In this document: positions 13,084 to 19,908 of the stretch, piece after piece
How positions within the stretch are numbered: position 1 is the first letter of the stretch
Layout of the letters: every line of letters starts with the position of its first letter
IMG/VR virus record: IMGVR_UViG_3300005338_000004
Coordinates: 1 to 43,220 of that record
DNA from: a virus
Length of the DNA stretch: 43,220 nt
Reading direction: 5' to 3' (one strand)
Position numbers and translations under genes: made by a program
The notes under the pieces: model-generated
What the model was told of the DNA's origin: nothing
What the model saw: the letters and a program-made list of their open reading frames with translations, nothing else
Database searches by the model: none

Positions 13084-13463
13084 AGGATTTAGCCGCTTCG
13101 CGGGAAGAAGAATTGTCAGGCGCAATCCGCGTTTGCCCGGAGCGCGACGGACGGTGTCCGCATGGCATGGCGTGCCCGTACTCCATTGATCGCTACCATT
13201 GTAACCTGGAGGCCAGCCGTCGCGCCCTAGCCCCGGCGAAGTCGGCTGCAAAGACGCGCGGTCAGGTTCTCATGGCCCTCATCCGAGTCGGTCCTACAAC
13301 TGCCAAGGCGATTGCTGAGGCAACTGGCCTCGGGATGCCAACTATCTATACGCATCTCACGAAGTTGGAATATCAAAAACAGGCGTTTCGGTCAAAGCCT
13401 AGTGGCCGCAGTTTTATCTGGTACTGGTCATTTGGTGCAAACCACCCCGCCGAAGGCGGCTAA
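13080..13463 (+). CDS. winged-helix protein with N-terminal Cys cluster
   Basis: A 127-residue protein; GGGAGAAG precedes ATG 13080. LAASR near the start is palindrome-encoded. Residues 19-41 hold CPERDGRCPHGMACPY and a further Cys, a possible metal site. Residues about 60-105 form a winged helix (RGQVLMALIRVGPTTAKAIAEATGLGMPTIYTHLTKLE) like IclR/MarR-type domains. The end (HPAEGG and TAA) comes from an R palindrome. Likely a transcription regulator; partner DNA unknown. Confidence 0.7.
   Translation: MKDLAASREEELSGAIRVCPERDGRCPHGMACPYSIDRYHCNLEASRRALAPAKSAAKTRGQVLMALIRVGPTTAKAIAEATGLGMPTIYTHLTKLEYQKQAFRSKPSGRSFIWYWSFGANHPAEGG
13090..13107 (+). repeat. mini-palindrome, coding LAASRE
   Basis: F copy at the N-terminus of the winged-helix gene. 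Confidence 0.75.
13445..13463 (-). repeat. mini-palindrome encoding PAEGG and stop
   Basis: R copy ending the winged-helix gene with TAA. Confidence 0.82.
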
Positions 13464-13559
13464 ATAAAACCCTATCAGATCACTACTGGTATAGCCTTCC
13501 TACTAGCTCTAGTGATTATTGTGATAGTAGGAATTAGCCGCTTCGCGGGGGCGATATGA
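13464..13559 (+). other. open frame encoding a transmembrane peptide, no canonical start
   Basis: In frame with the previous gene, immediately after its TAA, 31 codons read IKPYQITTGIAFLLALV and on to VIVGISRFAGAI, a perfect single membrane helix, and end with TGA overlapping the next ATG. The only candidate start near the 5' end is ATA 13464, preceded by GAAGG in the R palindrome; GTG codons occur only inside the helix. It may be read by stop readthrough or an unusual start, or be a relic. Confidence 0.4.
13535..13553 (+). repeat. mini-palindrome, F copy
   Basis: Supplies GCGGGGG to ATG 13556. Confidence 0.8.
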
Positions 13560-13720
13560 GCAAGTTCGAGAGCAAAATGCAGGTATTCTTCGCTGTGGCG
13601 TTCATCGCAAGCGCTGCTTTGGAACTAGGAGGCGTGCCAAGTGCCGTTATCCTGCCTGTGGTGGCCGTTCTCGGTATTCTGGCTGCACCGGCCTACAAAC
13701 CGACAGGAGACCGCCAATGA
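13556..13720 (+). CDS. 54-aa two-helix membrane protein
   Basis: The F palindrome at 13535-13553 supplies GCGGGGG before ATG 13556. The product MSKFESKMQVFFAVAFIASAALELGG then VPSAVILPVVAVLGILAAP has two hydrophobic helices. It lies upstream of two exported proteins. It has holin-like size but is far from the lysis cassette; function unknown. Confidence 0.6.
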   Translation: MSKFESKMQVFFAVAFIASAALELGGVPSAVILPVVAVLGILAAPAYKPTGDRQ

Positions 13721-13971
13721 ACCGTAGATCACTGCTGTTAGGGATGGGTGCTGTCCTTGCCGCTCCGGCTGTCGTCAAGGCAGAGTCGCTGATGAAGACA
13801 GCTCGCTTACGCGAGGACGTGCGCGGATCGATCCTTGAACTCTACCGCAACTCCGCTTCCCCGGCTACCGGTGATCTCGCGCAATTCAACGGCCAAACCT
13901 TCTGGCTATCGAATGACGGCTTCTACGCGATGAGCCATATAAGCGATCTGCAACGCATTCAGGGTTCTTGA
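13717..13971 (+). CDS. exported 84-aa protein
   Basis: AGGAG precedes ATG 13717. The N-terminus MNRRSLLLGMGAVLAAPAVVKAES has an Arg-Arg pair, hydrophobic core and AxA-like cleavage site, a signal peptide with Tat character. The mature part is about 60 residues (LREDVRGSILELYRNSASPATG, then QTFWLSNDGFYAMS). Followed by a secreted collagen-like gene, so the pair may act in the periplasm or on the host surface. Unknown function. Confidence 0.65.
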   Translation: MNRRSLLLGMGAVLAAPAVVKAESLMKTARLREDVRGSILELYRNSASPATGDLAQFNGQTFWLSNDGFYAMSHISDLQRIQGS

Positions 13972-13973
13972 CA

Positions 13974-13994
13974 CCCCGCCCGTCTAGGGCGCTA
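13974..13994 (-). repeat. mini-palindrome, variant R copy
   Basis: Stem CGCCC/GGGCG just after the exported-protein stop. The overlapping TTGACA at 13968 has no good -10 partner. Confidence 0.6.
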
Positions 13995-14030
13995 CCAAGT
14001 GCAATCCCGTACTGAGATGAGGAGACCCAA

Positions 14031-14576
14031 ATGCTTAAGCTAAGAACCGTTGGAGTGGCGAGCCTTGCCCTCCTAACCCTGGGAGCGATGGCTTATCCGG
14101 CTGACGCTGCCAAGCACAAACCTATCCCGGTCGATGCCTGCTCCGTGATCCTATCCCTGCCCGATGATACCATCGTCAAGGCTGGCGATCTCAAGGGCTG
14201 TATCGAACACCTGTTGCTGATCGCTAACCAGTCGCATGGAACGGTCGTCATCAATACGGGCGGCTCGAATGGCGGCACTGCCGGTCCGGCTGGCAAGGAT
14301 GGCATCGGAACCAAAGGTGACAAGGGAGACAAAGGGGATGCCGGCCCGAAGGGTGACAAGGGCGACACTGGCCCACAGGGACCAGCGGGAGCCGATGGCA
14401 CTGACGGTAAGGACGGCCAGGATGGCGCTACAGGGCCGCAGGGCCCGGCTGGTCCCGAGGGGCCGCAGGGCGAACAAGGTGAGCCCGGGCCTATTGGTCC
14501 TCCGGGTCCGCAGGGAGAGCCGGGGACGGGTGGCGGGTGTGATGGACATAGTGGCGGGACACCAGCCTGCCCGTGA
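14031..14576 (+). CDS. secreted collagen-like protein
   Basis: A 181-residue protein; GAGGAG precedes ATG 14031. Signal peptide at about 1-27 (AMAYPADAA end). Residues 28-75 form a small globular part with two Cys (DACSV, KGCIE). From about residue 83 Gly-X-Y repeats begin; after one break 24 uninterrupted triplets run to about residue 165, rich in GDK, GPQ and GPP, enough for a collagen triple helix. The tail has two Cys (GGGCDG, PACP). Phage collagen-like segments usually belong to tail fibres; here the signal peptide and early-arm position suggest export from the infected cell. Confidence 0.85.
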   Translation: MLKLRTVGVASLALLTLGAMAYPADAAKHKPIPVDACSVILSLPDDTIVKAGDLKGCIEHLLLIANQSHGTVVINTGGSNGGTAGPAGKDGIGTKGDKGDKGDAGPKGDKGDTGPQGPAGADGTDGKDGQDGATGPQGPAGPEGPQGEQGEPGPIGPPGPQGEPGTGGGCDGHSGGTPACP

Positions 14577-14655
14577 TCTGAATTGGCGCTTCGCGGGGTT
14601 GCTTTCCCTCCTCGCGTAGCGCTATCTACCTAAGGGTCTATCCTCCCTGACCCTG

Positions 14656-14683
14656 CATCACAGGCATTCTCCCCGCTGTGATG
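14656..14683. terminator. 8-bp hairpin after the collagen-like gene
   Basis: CATCACAG pairs perfectly with CTGTGATG around a 12-base loop, 80 bases after the last rightward gene. There is no U-run directly after it, so termination is only probable. Confidence 0.4.
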
Positions 14684-14753
14684 TTACTGACCGGTGAGCG
14701 CTAATTGGGTTGAGTTAGATTACCCTGCGCTGCGTGCTCCCGGTCTTTCTTAT

Positions 14754-14770
14754 TAGCCGCCTGATGGCGG
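14754..14770 (+). repeat. mini-palindrome, F copy in the convergent region
   Basis: Stem CCGCC/GGCGG with loop TGAT (read TAGCCGCC to GGCGG). Confidence 0.7.
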
Positions 14771-14899
14771 TTTACGAGCGGCGGATCACGCGCGGAGTCG
14801 CACTCCGTGGCGGGTCGCCACAAACGGAAATACCGTGTGCAAATCCGGTCGCCCACACTTGGGAAGTCGTCTAAGCAGCAGGACACCGTTTCTTTCTTC

Positions 14900-14918
14900 C
14901 CCCGCCTCTTGGCGGCTA
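14900..14918 (-). repeat. mini-palindrome, R copy in the convergent region
   Basis: Stem CCGCC/GGCGG, loop TCTT. Confidence 0.75.
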
Positions 14919-14983
14919 TTTAATAAACCCTCCCACATTACATGGAAGGGCTATGAGTAACCGAACATACGTTCAGGAGGGGG

Positions 14984-15322
14984 TTACGGCTGTTCTGCCG
15001 GGGTGTTGGCCGTGACAGCCTCAGACACCTTGGCCGACTCGGCGTCCAGCTTGTCAGCCAGATCGTTCAGGGCCTTGGGATCGGTGGCATTGTCACGAAT
15101 GGTCTGAGCCAGATTGGTAACGAGCGCGACGAGCGAATCGTCAACAGTGGTCAGGTTGGTCACGGAAGCTGTGAGACGGTCGATAACTTGGGACATGGTA
15201 TTCACCTTCTGGTTGAGATTGACGAAAGCCTGTTGCAGGCTGGCAAGGGCGTCATGAATGAGCCGAGCGTCATACTGGCCCTGCTTCAAACGCCAAAGTT
15301 CTGTCGAGCTTATCCAAGGCAT
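14984..15322 (-). CDS. coiled-coil protein of the lysis module
   Basis: A 112-residue protein starting MPWISSTELWRLKQGQYD; residues 25-105 are one long helix with heptads (ALASLQQAFVNLNQKVNTMSQ, VTNLAQTIRDNATDPKALNDLADKLDAES). No membrane segment or signal. It is the last leftward gene before the convergent region. It may pair with the neighbouring small membrane proteins; not recognised. Confidence 0.65.
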   Translation of the reverse strand: MPWISSTELWRLKQGQYDARLIHDALASLQQAFVNLNQKVNTMSQVIDRLTASVTNLTTVDDSLVALVTNLAQTIRDNATDPKALNDLADKLDAESAKVSEAVTANTPAEQP

Positions 15323-15358
15323 GGTCGGAGCCTAGCGCCGGTTTATGTATGGGCTGTG

Positions 15359-15571
15359 TCAGTGGATTCCGAGGTCTACGCCGAATAGGCCAAGCACCCT
15401 CGGAAGGACGTAGAGCAGCAGCACGCCGAGGACAACCAGCACCATGATGATTTTGATGATCTGGGCGCTAGGTCCCGGAAGTCCTAACTCGCCAACCGCC
15501 CACATGACGATCAGGTAGACGATAGCGAGAACGGCCAGGACTACGATAATCGAGAAAATGGTAGCGAACAT
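15359..15571 (-). CDS. holin-like two-helix membrane protein
   Basis: I start at ATG 15571 (MFATIFSII), 7 bases after GGGGGAG, which is provided by a palindrome on the minus strand; this gives 70 residues. There are two hydrophobic helices, about 2-26 and 38-61, separated by GELGLPGPSAQ. Size and plan match a small holin or a companion of one. Confidence 0.6.
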   Translation of the reverse strand: MFATIFSIIVVLAVLAIVYLIVMWAVGELGLPGPSAQIIKIIMVLVVLGVLLLYVLPRVLGLFGVDLGIH

Positions 15572-15581
15572 GGGAGTACTC

Positions 15582-15603
15582 CCCCGCACCGAATGGTGCG
15601 CTA
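15582..15603 (-). repeat. mini-palindrome serving a leftward gene
   Basis: Stem GCACC/GGTGC; on the minus strand it ends GCGGGGGAG, the site for ATG 15571. Confidence 0.8.
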
Positions 15604-15620
15604 TCTATAACGCCTGAACC

Positions 15621-15872
15621 CTAGACTTGTTTCCCTAGGGCGACAAGAACACGGATCAGCATGGAATTGGTCTCTTTGAGATCGGTCTTGACCTCACTAA
15701 CGCCACGCTCGATGCGCTCGATCTTGCCGTCATTGTCATCTCGCCGAACATAGTCGCGCTCGACGGTATCCAGCTTGGCGCTGAGATCGGCAATCATCTT
15801 GAACGCATAGCCTAGAACCAATCCCAGGATGGTAATCAGGGAGCCAAGTATCCATTCTGGCGATAGGGTCAC
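15621..15872 (-). CDS. membrane-anchored coiled-coil protein
   Basis: An 83-residue protein: one transmembrane helix at about 8-27 (ILGSLITILGLVLGYAFKM), then a charged coiled coil (SAKLDTVERDYVRRDDNDG to VKTDLKETNSML). The plan resembles an inner-membrane spanin or XhlA-like holin accessory with reversed order. Sits between the PAS gene and the small holin-like gene. Confidence 0.55.
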   Translation of the reverse strand: MTLSPEWILGSLITILGLVLGYAFKMIADLSAKLDTVERDYVRRDDNDGKIERIERGVSEVKTDLKETNSMLIRVLVALGKQV

Positions 15873-15875
15873 CGG

Positions 15876-16304
15876 CTATAGCGTGAAGCAATAAGCCACG
15901 CCTCCGATAAACGGCTTGCCAGCGTATTCAGAACCGAGACGAGCACCGTCCGGCAGATACAGCTTCTTGATGCTGATACGAACCTTAACGGTCCCGGCGT
16001 CCTTACGTTGCACAGTCATCGGTTGCGCTTCGCGTAATGGCCGCTCCACAGGCTGGTTGATCCAGGCATCGAACCACCCCTTATGCGCTTCCCGCTTGTC
16101 TCGCGGCAGGAATATCTCGACTGGCTGGCCGATCAGTTCCGTAGGCCATGCATAGCCCAGCGCATCCATTAGCTGACCGCCTTCGATGGCGACGATGATG
16201 TGATCCTCATTGACCACCACGAAGGTCATGGGCGAACCTCTGGCGAGGTCTGCCAACAGGCTGCTGTCGGTTGGGTCCAGGATGTCCTTGAGCAGGGAGA
16301 CCAC
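15876..16304 (-). CDS. PAS-domain protein
   Basis: A 142-residue protein that is essentially one PAS fold: MTFVVVNEDHIIVAIEGG, then ALGYAWPTELIGQPVEIFLPRDKREAH, the DAWINQPVERPL helix region and a strand-rich end (MTVQRKDAGTVKVRISIKKLYL). PAS domains sense small ligands, redox state or light, or mediate dimerisation. No output domain is attached. The gene directly follows a holin candidate in the lysis cassette (stop and start adjoin), suggesting a role in sensing or timing; this is inference. Confidence 0.7.
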   Translation of the reverse strand: MVSLLKDILDPTDSSLLADLARGSPMTFVVVNEDHIIVAIEGGQLMDALGYAWPTELIGQPVEIFLPRDKREAHKGWFDAWINQPVERPLREAQPMTVQRKDAGTVKVRISIKKLYLPDGARLGSEYAGKPFIGGVAYCFTL

Positions 16305-16634
16305 TTATTCCTTGCCCCGATTGAACCAAAGCCGCAGCAATGAAGTGGGGTCCTGAGATACGCGAAGCAGCCAGCGCACCAGATTGTTCGAGCTTACCGC
16401 CGCGATTGAAGCGATGCCGTAGCCAACTCTCTCGTCCCAACCAAAAAGTGCCGTGATCGAAGACGCCGCAATGACGCCCACCACAGTCCCAGCAAATATC
16501 GCCAGCATGGCGCTAGGGAAGCTGTGGCGTTTGGCGTCTAGCCCAACTGCAATGCCTGCCATTGTCAAACTCGCTAGGATGGTGAGGAACTTTGCGCTGA
16601 TTAATGCAACGCTTGATGACAGAAAATCGCCCAA
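16305..16634 (-). CDS. holin candidate
   Basis: A 109-residue protein from TTG 16634 with three hydrophobic segments (about 8-30 ALISAKFLTILASLTMAGI, 38-60 AMLAIFAGTVVGVIAASS, 71-85) and a basic C-terminus (LLRLWFNRGKE). This is the lambda-type class I holin plan. It lies next to the PG-binding membrane protein and endolysin. The 146 bases upstream hold no gene. Confidence 0.65.
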   Translation of the reverse strand: MGDFLSSSVALISAKFLTILASLTMAGIAVGLDAKRHSFPSAMLAIFAGTVVGVIAASSITALFGWDERVGYGIASIAAVSSNNLVRWLLRVSQDPTSLLRLWFNRGKE

Positions 16635-16780
16635 ACCAATCTCATTTCTGCCGATCTCGGCCCTTCCGGTTGAAACTAATCTCTATGTAACGTATTGAGC
16701 CAATTGCGTCTATTTCGCATGTTCAGTGGTTAGGGGCTGGCAAACGTTGCCTCGCGAGCCTGTTGCAGCCAGCCCGCTAA

Positions 16781-17278
16781 TCAGTTCGTCGGAAGAGCAA
16801 CCTTCCCGGCGACGACCTTCGGCTTCAGGAAGAACGTCCGCAACACCCAGACGCCGCCCATCATCACGGTGACGAGGATGGACGTAACGCCAGCCGTTGC
16901 TCCGGCATCGAGGTTCAGACCAAACTTGGTATTGACGAAGCCGATGATGACCAGCGCCATCGCAGCCGCCCAGATGTTGATCTTGCTGGTGATCCAGTTG
17001 ATCACGTAATCGCTGGCGAGGGCAGGGATGGAGAAAGTCGGTAGTGACCACTTGACCACTTCCGGCGCCTTCGCCGCTAGGCCAAGCGATTGCATCGTAG
17101 CATCATCTGGCTGACCCGTAGGCGGCAGATTGACGGATTCCTGATACTTGACCAGCGCAGCTTGAGAGACGGTCCCAAACACGCCGTCTATGTTGGATTT
17201 ACCATTGGCATCCAGGGCATCGAGAAAGCCCTTAGTGATCAGTTGGCGTTGAAGTGCAGAGGCATCGAAGTTAGACAT
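16781..17278 (-). CDS. peptidoglycan-binding protein with membrane domain
   Basis: A 165-residue protein. Residues about 8-70 are a PG_binding_1 repeat (LQRQLITKGFLDALDANGKSN, then GVFGTVSQAALVKYQ and DDATMQSLG). Residues about 98-118 and 128-150 are membrane helices (WAAAMALVIIGFVN; VTSILVTVMMGGVWVL). It could be a wall-tethered holin or a pinholin partner of the endolysin gene just upstream. Confidence 0.7.
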   Translation of the reverse strand: MSNFDASALQRQLITKGFLDALDANGKSNIDGVFGTVSQAALVKYQESVNLPPTGQPDDATMQSLGLAAKAPEVVKWSLPTFSIPALASDYVINWITSKINIWAAAMALVIIGFVNTKFGLNLDAGATAGVTSILVTVMMGGVWVLRTFFLKPKVVAGKVALPTN

Positions 17279-17299
17279 TTGAAGGGAGGTCCTTTCGGG

Positions 17300-17713
17300 T
17301 TAACCTGCGTAGGGGCGGACGATGTTGGTCTTCGAGAGTGCTTTCCAATCCGACAATTCGTAATGCGGGTAGTCTTTGATCGATTTCCAGTCACCGCCAT
17401 ATGTGATATCGACTCCAAGCTCCTTGGCTTTGGCCTTCACCACTTTGCTTAGCGCCACGAAGCGCGGGATGTCTTTCCAATCGATGGGGTACGGGCAGAC
17501 ATCGAGCGCCAGAGCGGGAGCCCAATTGTGGGCAGACTGTCCGAAGTGCGCCCGGCTGTGACCCTCGGAGAAGGCTTTTTCCTGAGCCTCTTTGCCGCGT
17601 TGCCCGTCAAGGATGGTGATGTCCTCGGTCTCGGCAACGGCGGTAAACAGCTTCTTGAGCGACGGATGCGCCCCGTTAAGTCTGGCTTGTGAAGCAGCAC
17701 TCAGTTTGGGCAT
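17300..17713 (-). CDS. M15 family endolysin (L-Ala-D-Glu peptidase-like)
   Basis: A 137-residue protein of the Peptidase_M15_4/T5-endolysin type, cutting the peptide stems of peptidoglycan. Zinc ligands are His62 (SAHNW), Asp71 (LALDV) and His117 (PHYEL); the catalytic acidic segment precedes it. No signal peptide, so it needs a holin for release. Its ribosome site GCGGGGA comes from a palindrome on the minus strand (17721-17737). Confidence 0.85.
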   Translation of the reverse strand: MPKLSAASQARLNGAHPSLKKLFTAVAETEDITILDGQRGKEAQEKAFSEGHSRAHFGQSAHNWAPALALDVCPYPIDWKDIPRFVALSKVVKAKAKELGVDITYGGDWKSIKDYPHYELSDWKALSKTNIVRPYAG

Positions 17714-17720
17714 CTAGCGT

Positions 17721-17737
17721 CCCCGCGTAGCGGCTAA
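17721..17737 (-). repeat. mini-palindrome before the endolysin gene
   Basis: Stem CCGC/GCGG; on the minus strand GCGGGGA precedes ATG 17713. Confidence 0.8.
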
Positions 17738-17769
17738 ATATTTATCCAGAGAGATGGTATTGAAGAAGG

Positions 17770-18120
17770 TCATGAGCCGTTCCGGTATTGGTACGCCATG
17801 ACCAGAGCGATATCTTGCACGGCTTTGATGGCATCACCAGCTAAGCCAGGGTAGCGGGCTGCAACGGCTGCATTCAGCGCAACATCATCCTTAGTGGTCA
17901 GGGCATTGATGAGAACTACAGCGCGGGCGTTGCCTTTGAGCGTAGCCCTGCGCGCTATTTCAGCGATTCCAGGCGCGGATAGTGCATCAATATCCGCCTG
18001 TGTCGGCTGGACGCCGAGGTCACTATCTACCCATTGGTTCCCAACTTGATAGCGAACACAGTTGGGGCTTTGATCCGTTGCCGGGAATGTCGGATTCTGA
18101 GTGTAAACGACGAACGTCAT
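17770..18120 (-). CDS. tail fibre assembly/chaperone-like protein
   Basis: A 116-residue protein starting MTFVVYTQNPTFPATD; its ATG overlaps the tail fibre stop. The N-terminal strand-rich part (CVRYQVGNQWVDSDLG) and helical C-terminus ending AYQYRNGS fit small proteins found directly behind fibres. Position is the main evidence. Confidence 0.55.
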   Translation of the reverse strand: MTFVVYTQNPTFPATDQSPNCVRYQVGNQWVDSDLGVQPTQADIDALSAPGIAEIARRATLKGNARAVVLINALTTKDDVALNAAVAARYPGLAGDAIKAVQDIALVMAYQYRNGS

Positions 18121-19871
18121 GCCATGATCTCCAATACCCGAAGGCTAGACAGAAAAACGCCGCCGAACATACGAGAGCCGGACGTACCGTTGAATGTCGT
18201 TGTGCCGGCGCTAGGGCTTCCTGCCCTGACCTTCATCGTCTGAGCAGAGGTAGAGCCGAAGACCGCCTGCTGCGTGAACGCCATAGCCGAGCCGTTGCCG
18301 CCCGTACCATTATTGATCGTCAGTGACACAGCCAGAGAATCCGTATCGCTATCCTTGAATAGAGCCGCGATGAGCAGAGCAGTATTTACCGAGTGCCCTA
18401 CGTTGATGACCACTTCCGACCTACGGACATTAACTGCCGATGTCGCAGTTATGGCCGGTGCTGTCATAAACAGCACACCCTCGGTGCTCTGCGGGATCGT
18501 ATCATCTATTGGGATTGTCGTAGAACCTGATGCCACGGCCCCCGTCTCAAGACTTACGGTATTGATTGGAGTGGCAGGCAACGGAGTTGCAGGAGTCCTG
18601 ATCTGGATCAAGGATGGAGCAGTTGCCCATGTTCCAGCAGTGGCTTCCGTGGCTTCAAGATACCCAAGAACCGTCATGGCCTTCGAGGTAACCGCCGTGC
18701 CGGTATAAATCACCTGTGCGCTATCAGCCCCGCCCGCTCCACCCTCGGCGGTGGATGAATAAATACCGTCGCGGATCGCCATGATCGACGTGCCGCTCAG
18801 GGCATTAACCAAGCCAAGTCTGAATGTTCCACCATCATTGAAACCAACAATCCACAGCCGTCCCGCTACAGCGCTGGTAAAGCCCATTGTGGAACCGGAG
18901 GAAATTACAATGGATGTAGCGGCGGTGACGGCTAGATAAGATGGCGTGCCAGTCGCGGCAGTGACATTTCGGAATGGGATAAAAACCGGGTTGCTGGCGG
19001 ACGGATCGCTACCGTTCACACCTTTTAGGGAGACCGTCAAAGCGCTGGAGCCAACCGATGCGGCAAGTCCTAGATTGATTGGGTTTGTGAGCGGGAAACC
19101 CGTTCCTTGCGCTGAAAAGGCTAGGATATCCGCGCCGCCAGATTTGACGTAGAAGTCCCGCGTAGCGCTTTCAGCGGCGGCAGTAGGGCTAACAATTACG
19201 GTCTCTTCCCGAGCATACGTGACCTTTGCCGGAGTCGAGTTCTGTCCGGTATGGAGGGCTTGACCTAGAATGTCATTGACAGCCGCTGACGGGGAATTGC
19301 GATAGTCCTCAATGATTGGACCAGCCGCCGCTGCGGCCTCAGTCGAGATCACTTGAATAGGCGTGTAGCCCACCGAGGAAGCAGTGTTGATCAACTGCCC
19401 CGTCATCGTGCCACCTGCGAGTGGCAGATAGGCACTCAAGCTCTGTGCCGGATTGAGCAGGATCATATTGGTGCCGTCATAGCGGAACCAACCATAGTTC
19501 CCGACTAGCATCTGCCCGGCAGAGGGATTAACCGAACTACCGCTGGCATCGATGACTTTGACGTTCTTGGCTCCAAGCGAGTTCGGATTGAATGTCGCCG
19601 CGCCAGTGTTTGTGCCGCCGAACTTCACCAAACACATGAAACCAGTCGTGATGCTGGTGATCGTGCTGGCGAGCGTGACCGTGACCGTATCTGTGCCAGC
19701 CGTTGTAGCGGCTCCGGATGTGTCGTTGCGGTACTGAGCAAGGAAAGCCGCCAGATTGCGGAAACTATCATCGGCGGTCGAGACCAGCCCGGTCCCAAGC
19801 ACAGACGTACCTGAAAAATCCGTGTTGGACCCTGGTGTCGTGCTTAGATCAAAAATGCTGTTCAAAGCCAT
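18117..19871 (-). CDS. tail fibre/receptor-binding protein
   Basis: A 584-residue protein. N-terminal about 150 residues (FDLSTTPGSNTDFSG, NLAAFLAQYRNDTSG, KVIDASGSSVNPSAGQMLVGNYGWFRYDGTNM) are the repetitive beta-rich adaptor type seen on phage fibres of alphaproteobacteria. The remainder is Ser/Thr/Gly-rich beta, suiting a trimeric fibre that binds the host surface. ESATRDF at about residue 235 is encoded by a palindrome copy (19157-19170). Followed by a chaperone-like gene. Confidence 0.75.
   Translation of the reverse strand: MALNSIFDLSTTPGSNTDFSGTSVLGTGLVSTADDSFRNLAAFLAQYRNDTSGAATTAGTDTVTVTLASTITSITTGFMCLVKFGGTNTGAATFNPNSLGAKNVKVIDASGSSVNPSAGQMLVGNYGWFRYDGTNMILLNPAQSLSAYLPLAGGTMTGQLINTASSVGYTPIQVISTEAAAAAGPIIEDYRNSPSAAVNDILGQALHTGQNSTPAKVTYAREETVIVSPTAAAESATRDFYVKSGGADILAFSAQGTGFPLTNPINLGLAASVGSSALTVSLKGVNGSDPSASNPVFIPFRNVTAATGTPSYLAVTAATSIVISSGSTMGFTSAVAGRLWIVGFNDGGTFRLGLVNALSGTSIMAIRDGIYSSTAEGGAGGADSAQVIYTGTAVTSKAMTVLGYLEATEATAGTWATAPSLIQIRTPATPLPATPINTVSLETGAVASGSTTIPIDDTIPQSTEGVLFMTAPAITATSAVNVRRSEVVINVGHSVNTALLIAALFKDSDTDSLAVSLTINNGTGGNGSAMAFTQQAVFGSTSAQTMKVRAGSPSAGTTTFNGTSGSRMFGGVFLSSLRVLEIMA
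19157..19170 (-). repeat. mini-palindrome inside the tail fibre gene
   Basis: Encodes SATRD on the minus strand. Confidence 0.6.
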
Positions 19872-19908
19872 GTCGGAACCTTAACGTATTTTCGGTTGAT
19901 TTCAAAGG

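Larger units (their letters stand above)
14577..14983. other. convergent intergenic region with clustered hairpins
   Basis: About 400 bases where the two arms meet. It holds two degenerate palindromes (14585-14624), an 8-bp hairpin at 14656-14683 (CATCACAG/CTGTGATG), an F palindrome at 14754-14770, then CGGAG/CTCCG, GTGGCG/CGCCAC, ACGG/CCGT and GTGTG/CACAC stems between 14793 and 14858, and an R palindrome at 14900-14918. No gene seen. It probably ends transcription from both sides and may encode a small structured RNA. Confidence 0.6.

Noticed and set aside
13968-13998. TTGACA before the collagen-like gene as a promoter
   Set aside because: No acceptable -10 at 16-18 bases; the hexamer overlaps the end of the preceding gene.
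14785-14860. Possible tRNA gene
   Set aside because: The T-loop-like piece has an extra base and a mismatched stem, there is no matching 5' acceptor strand, no anticodon arm and no CCA.
1498-14918. CRISPR-like array reading of the repeats
   Set aside because: The copies are irregularly spaced, in both orientations, vary in stem sequence and lie inside genes; no spacer structure exists.
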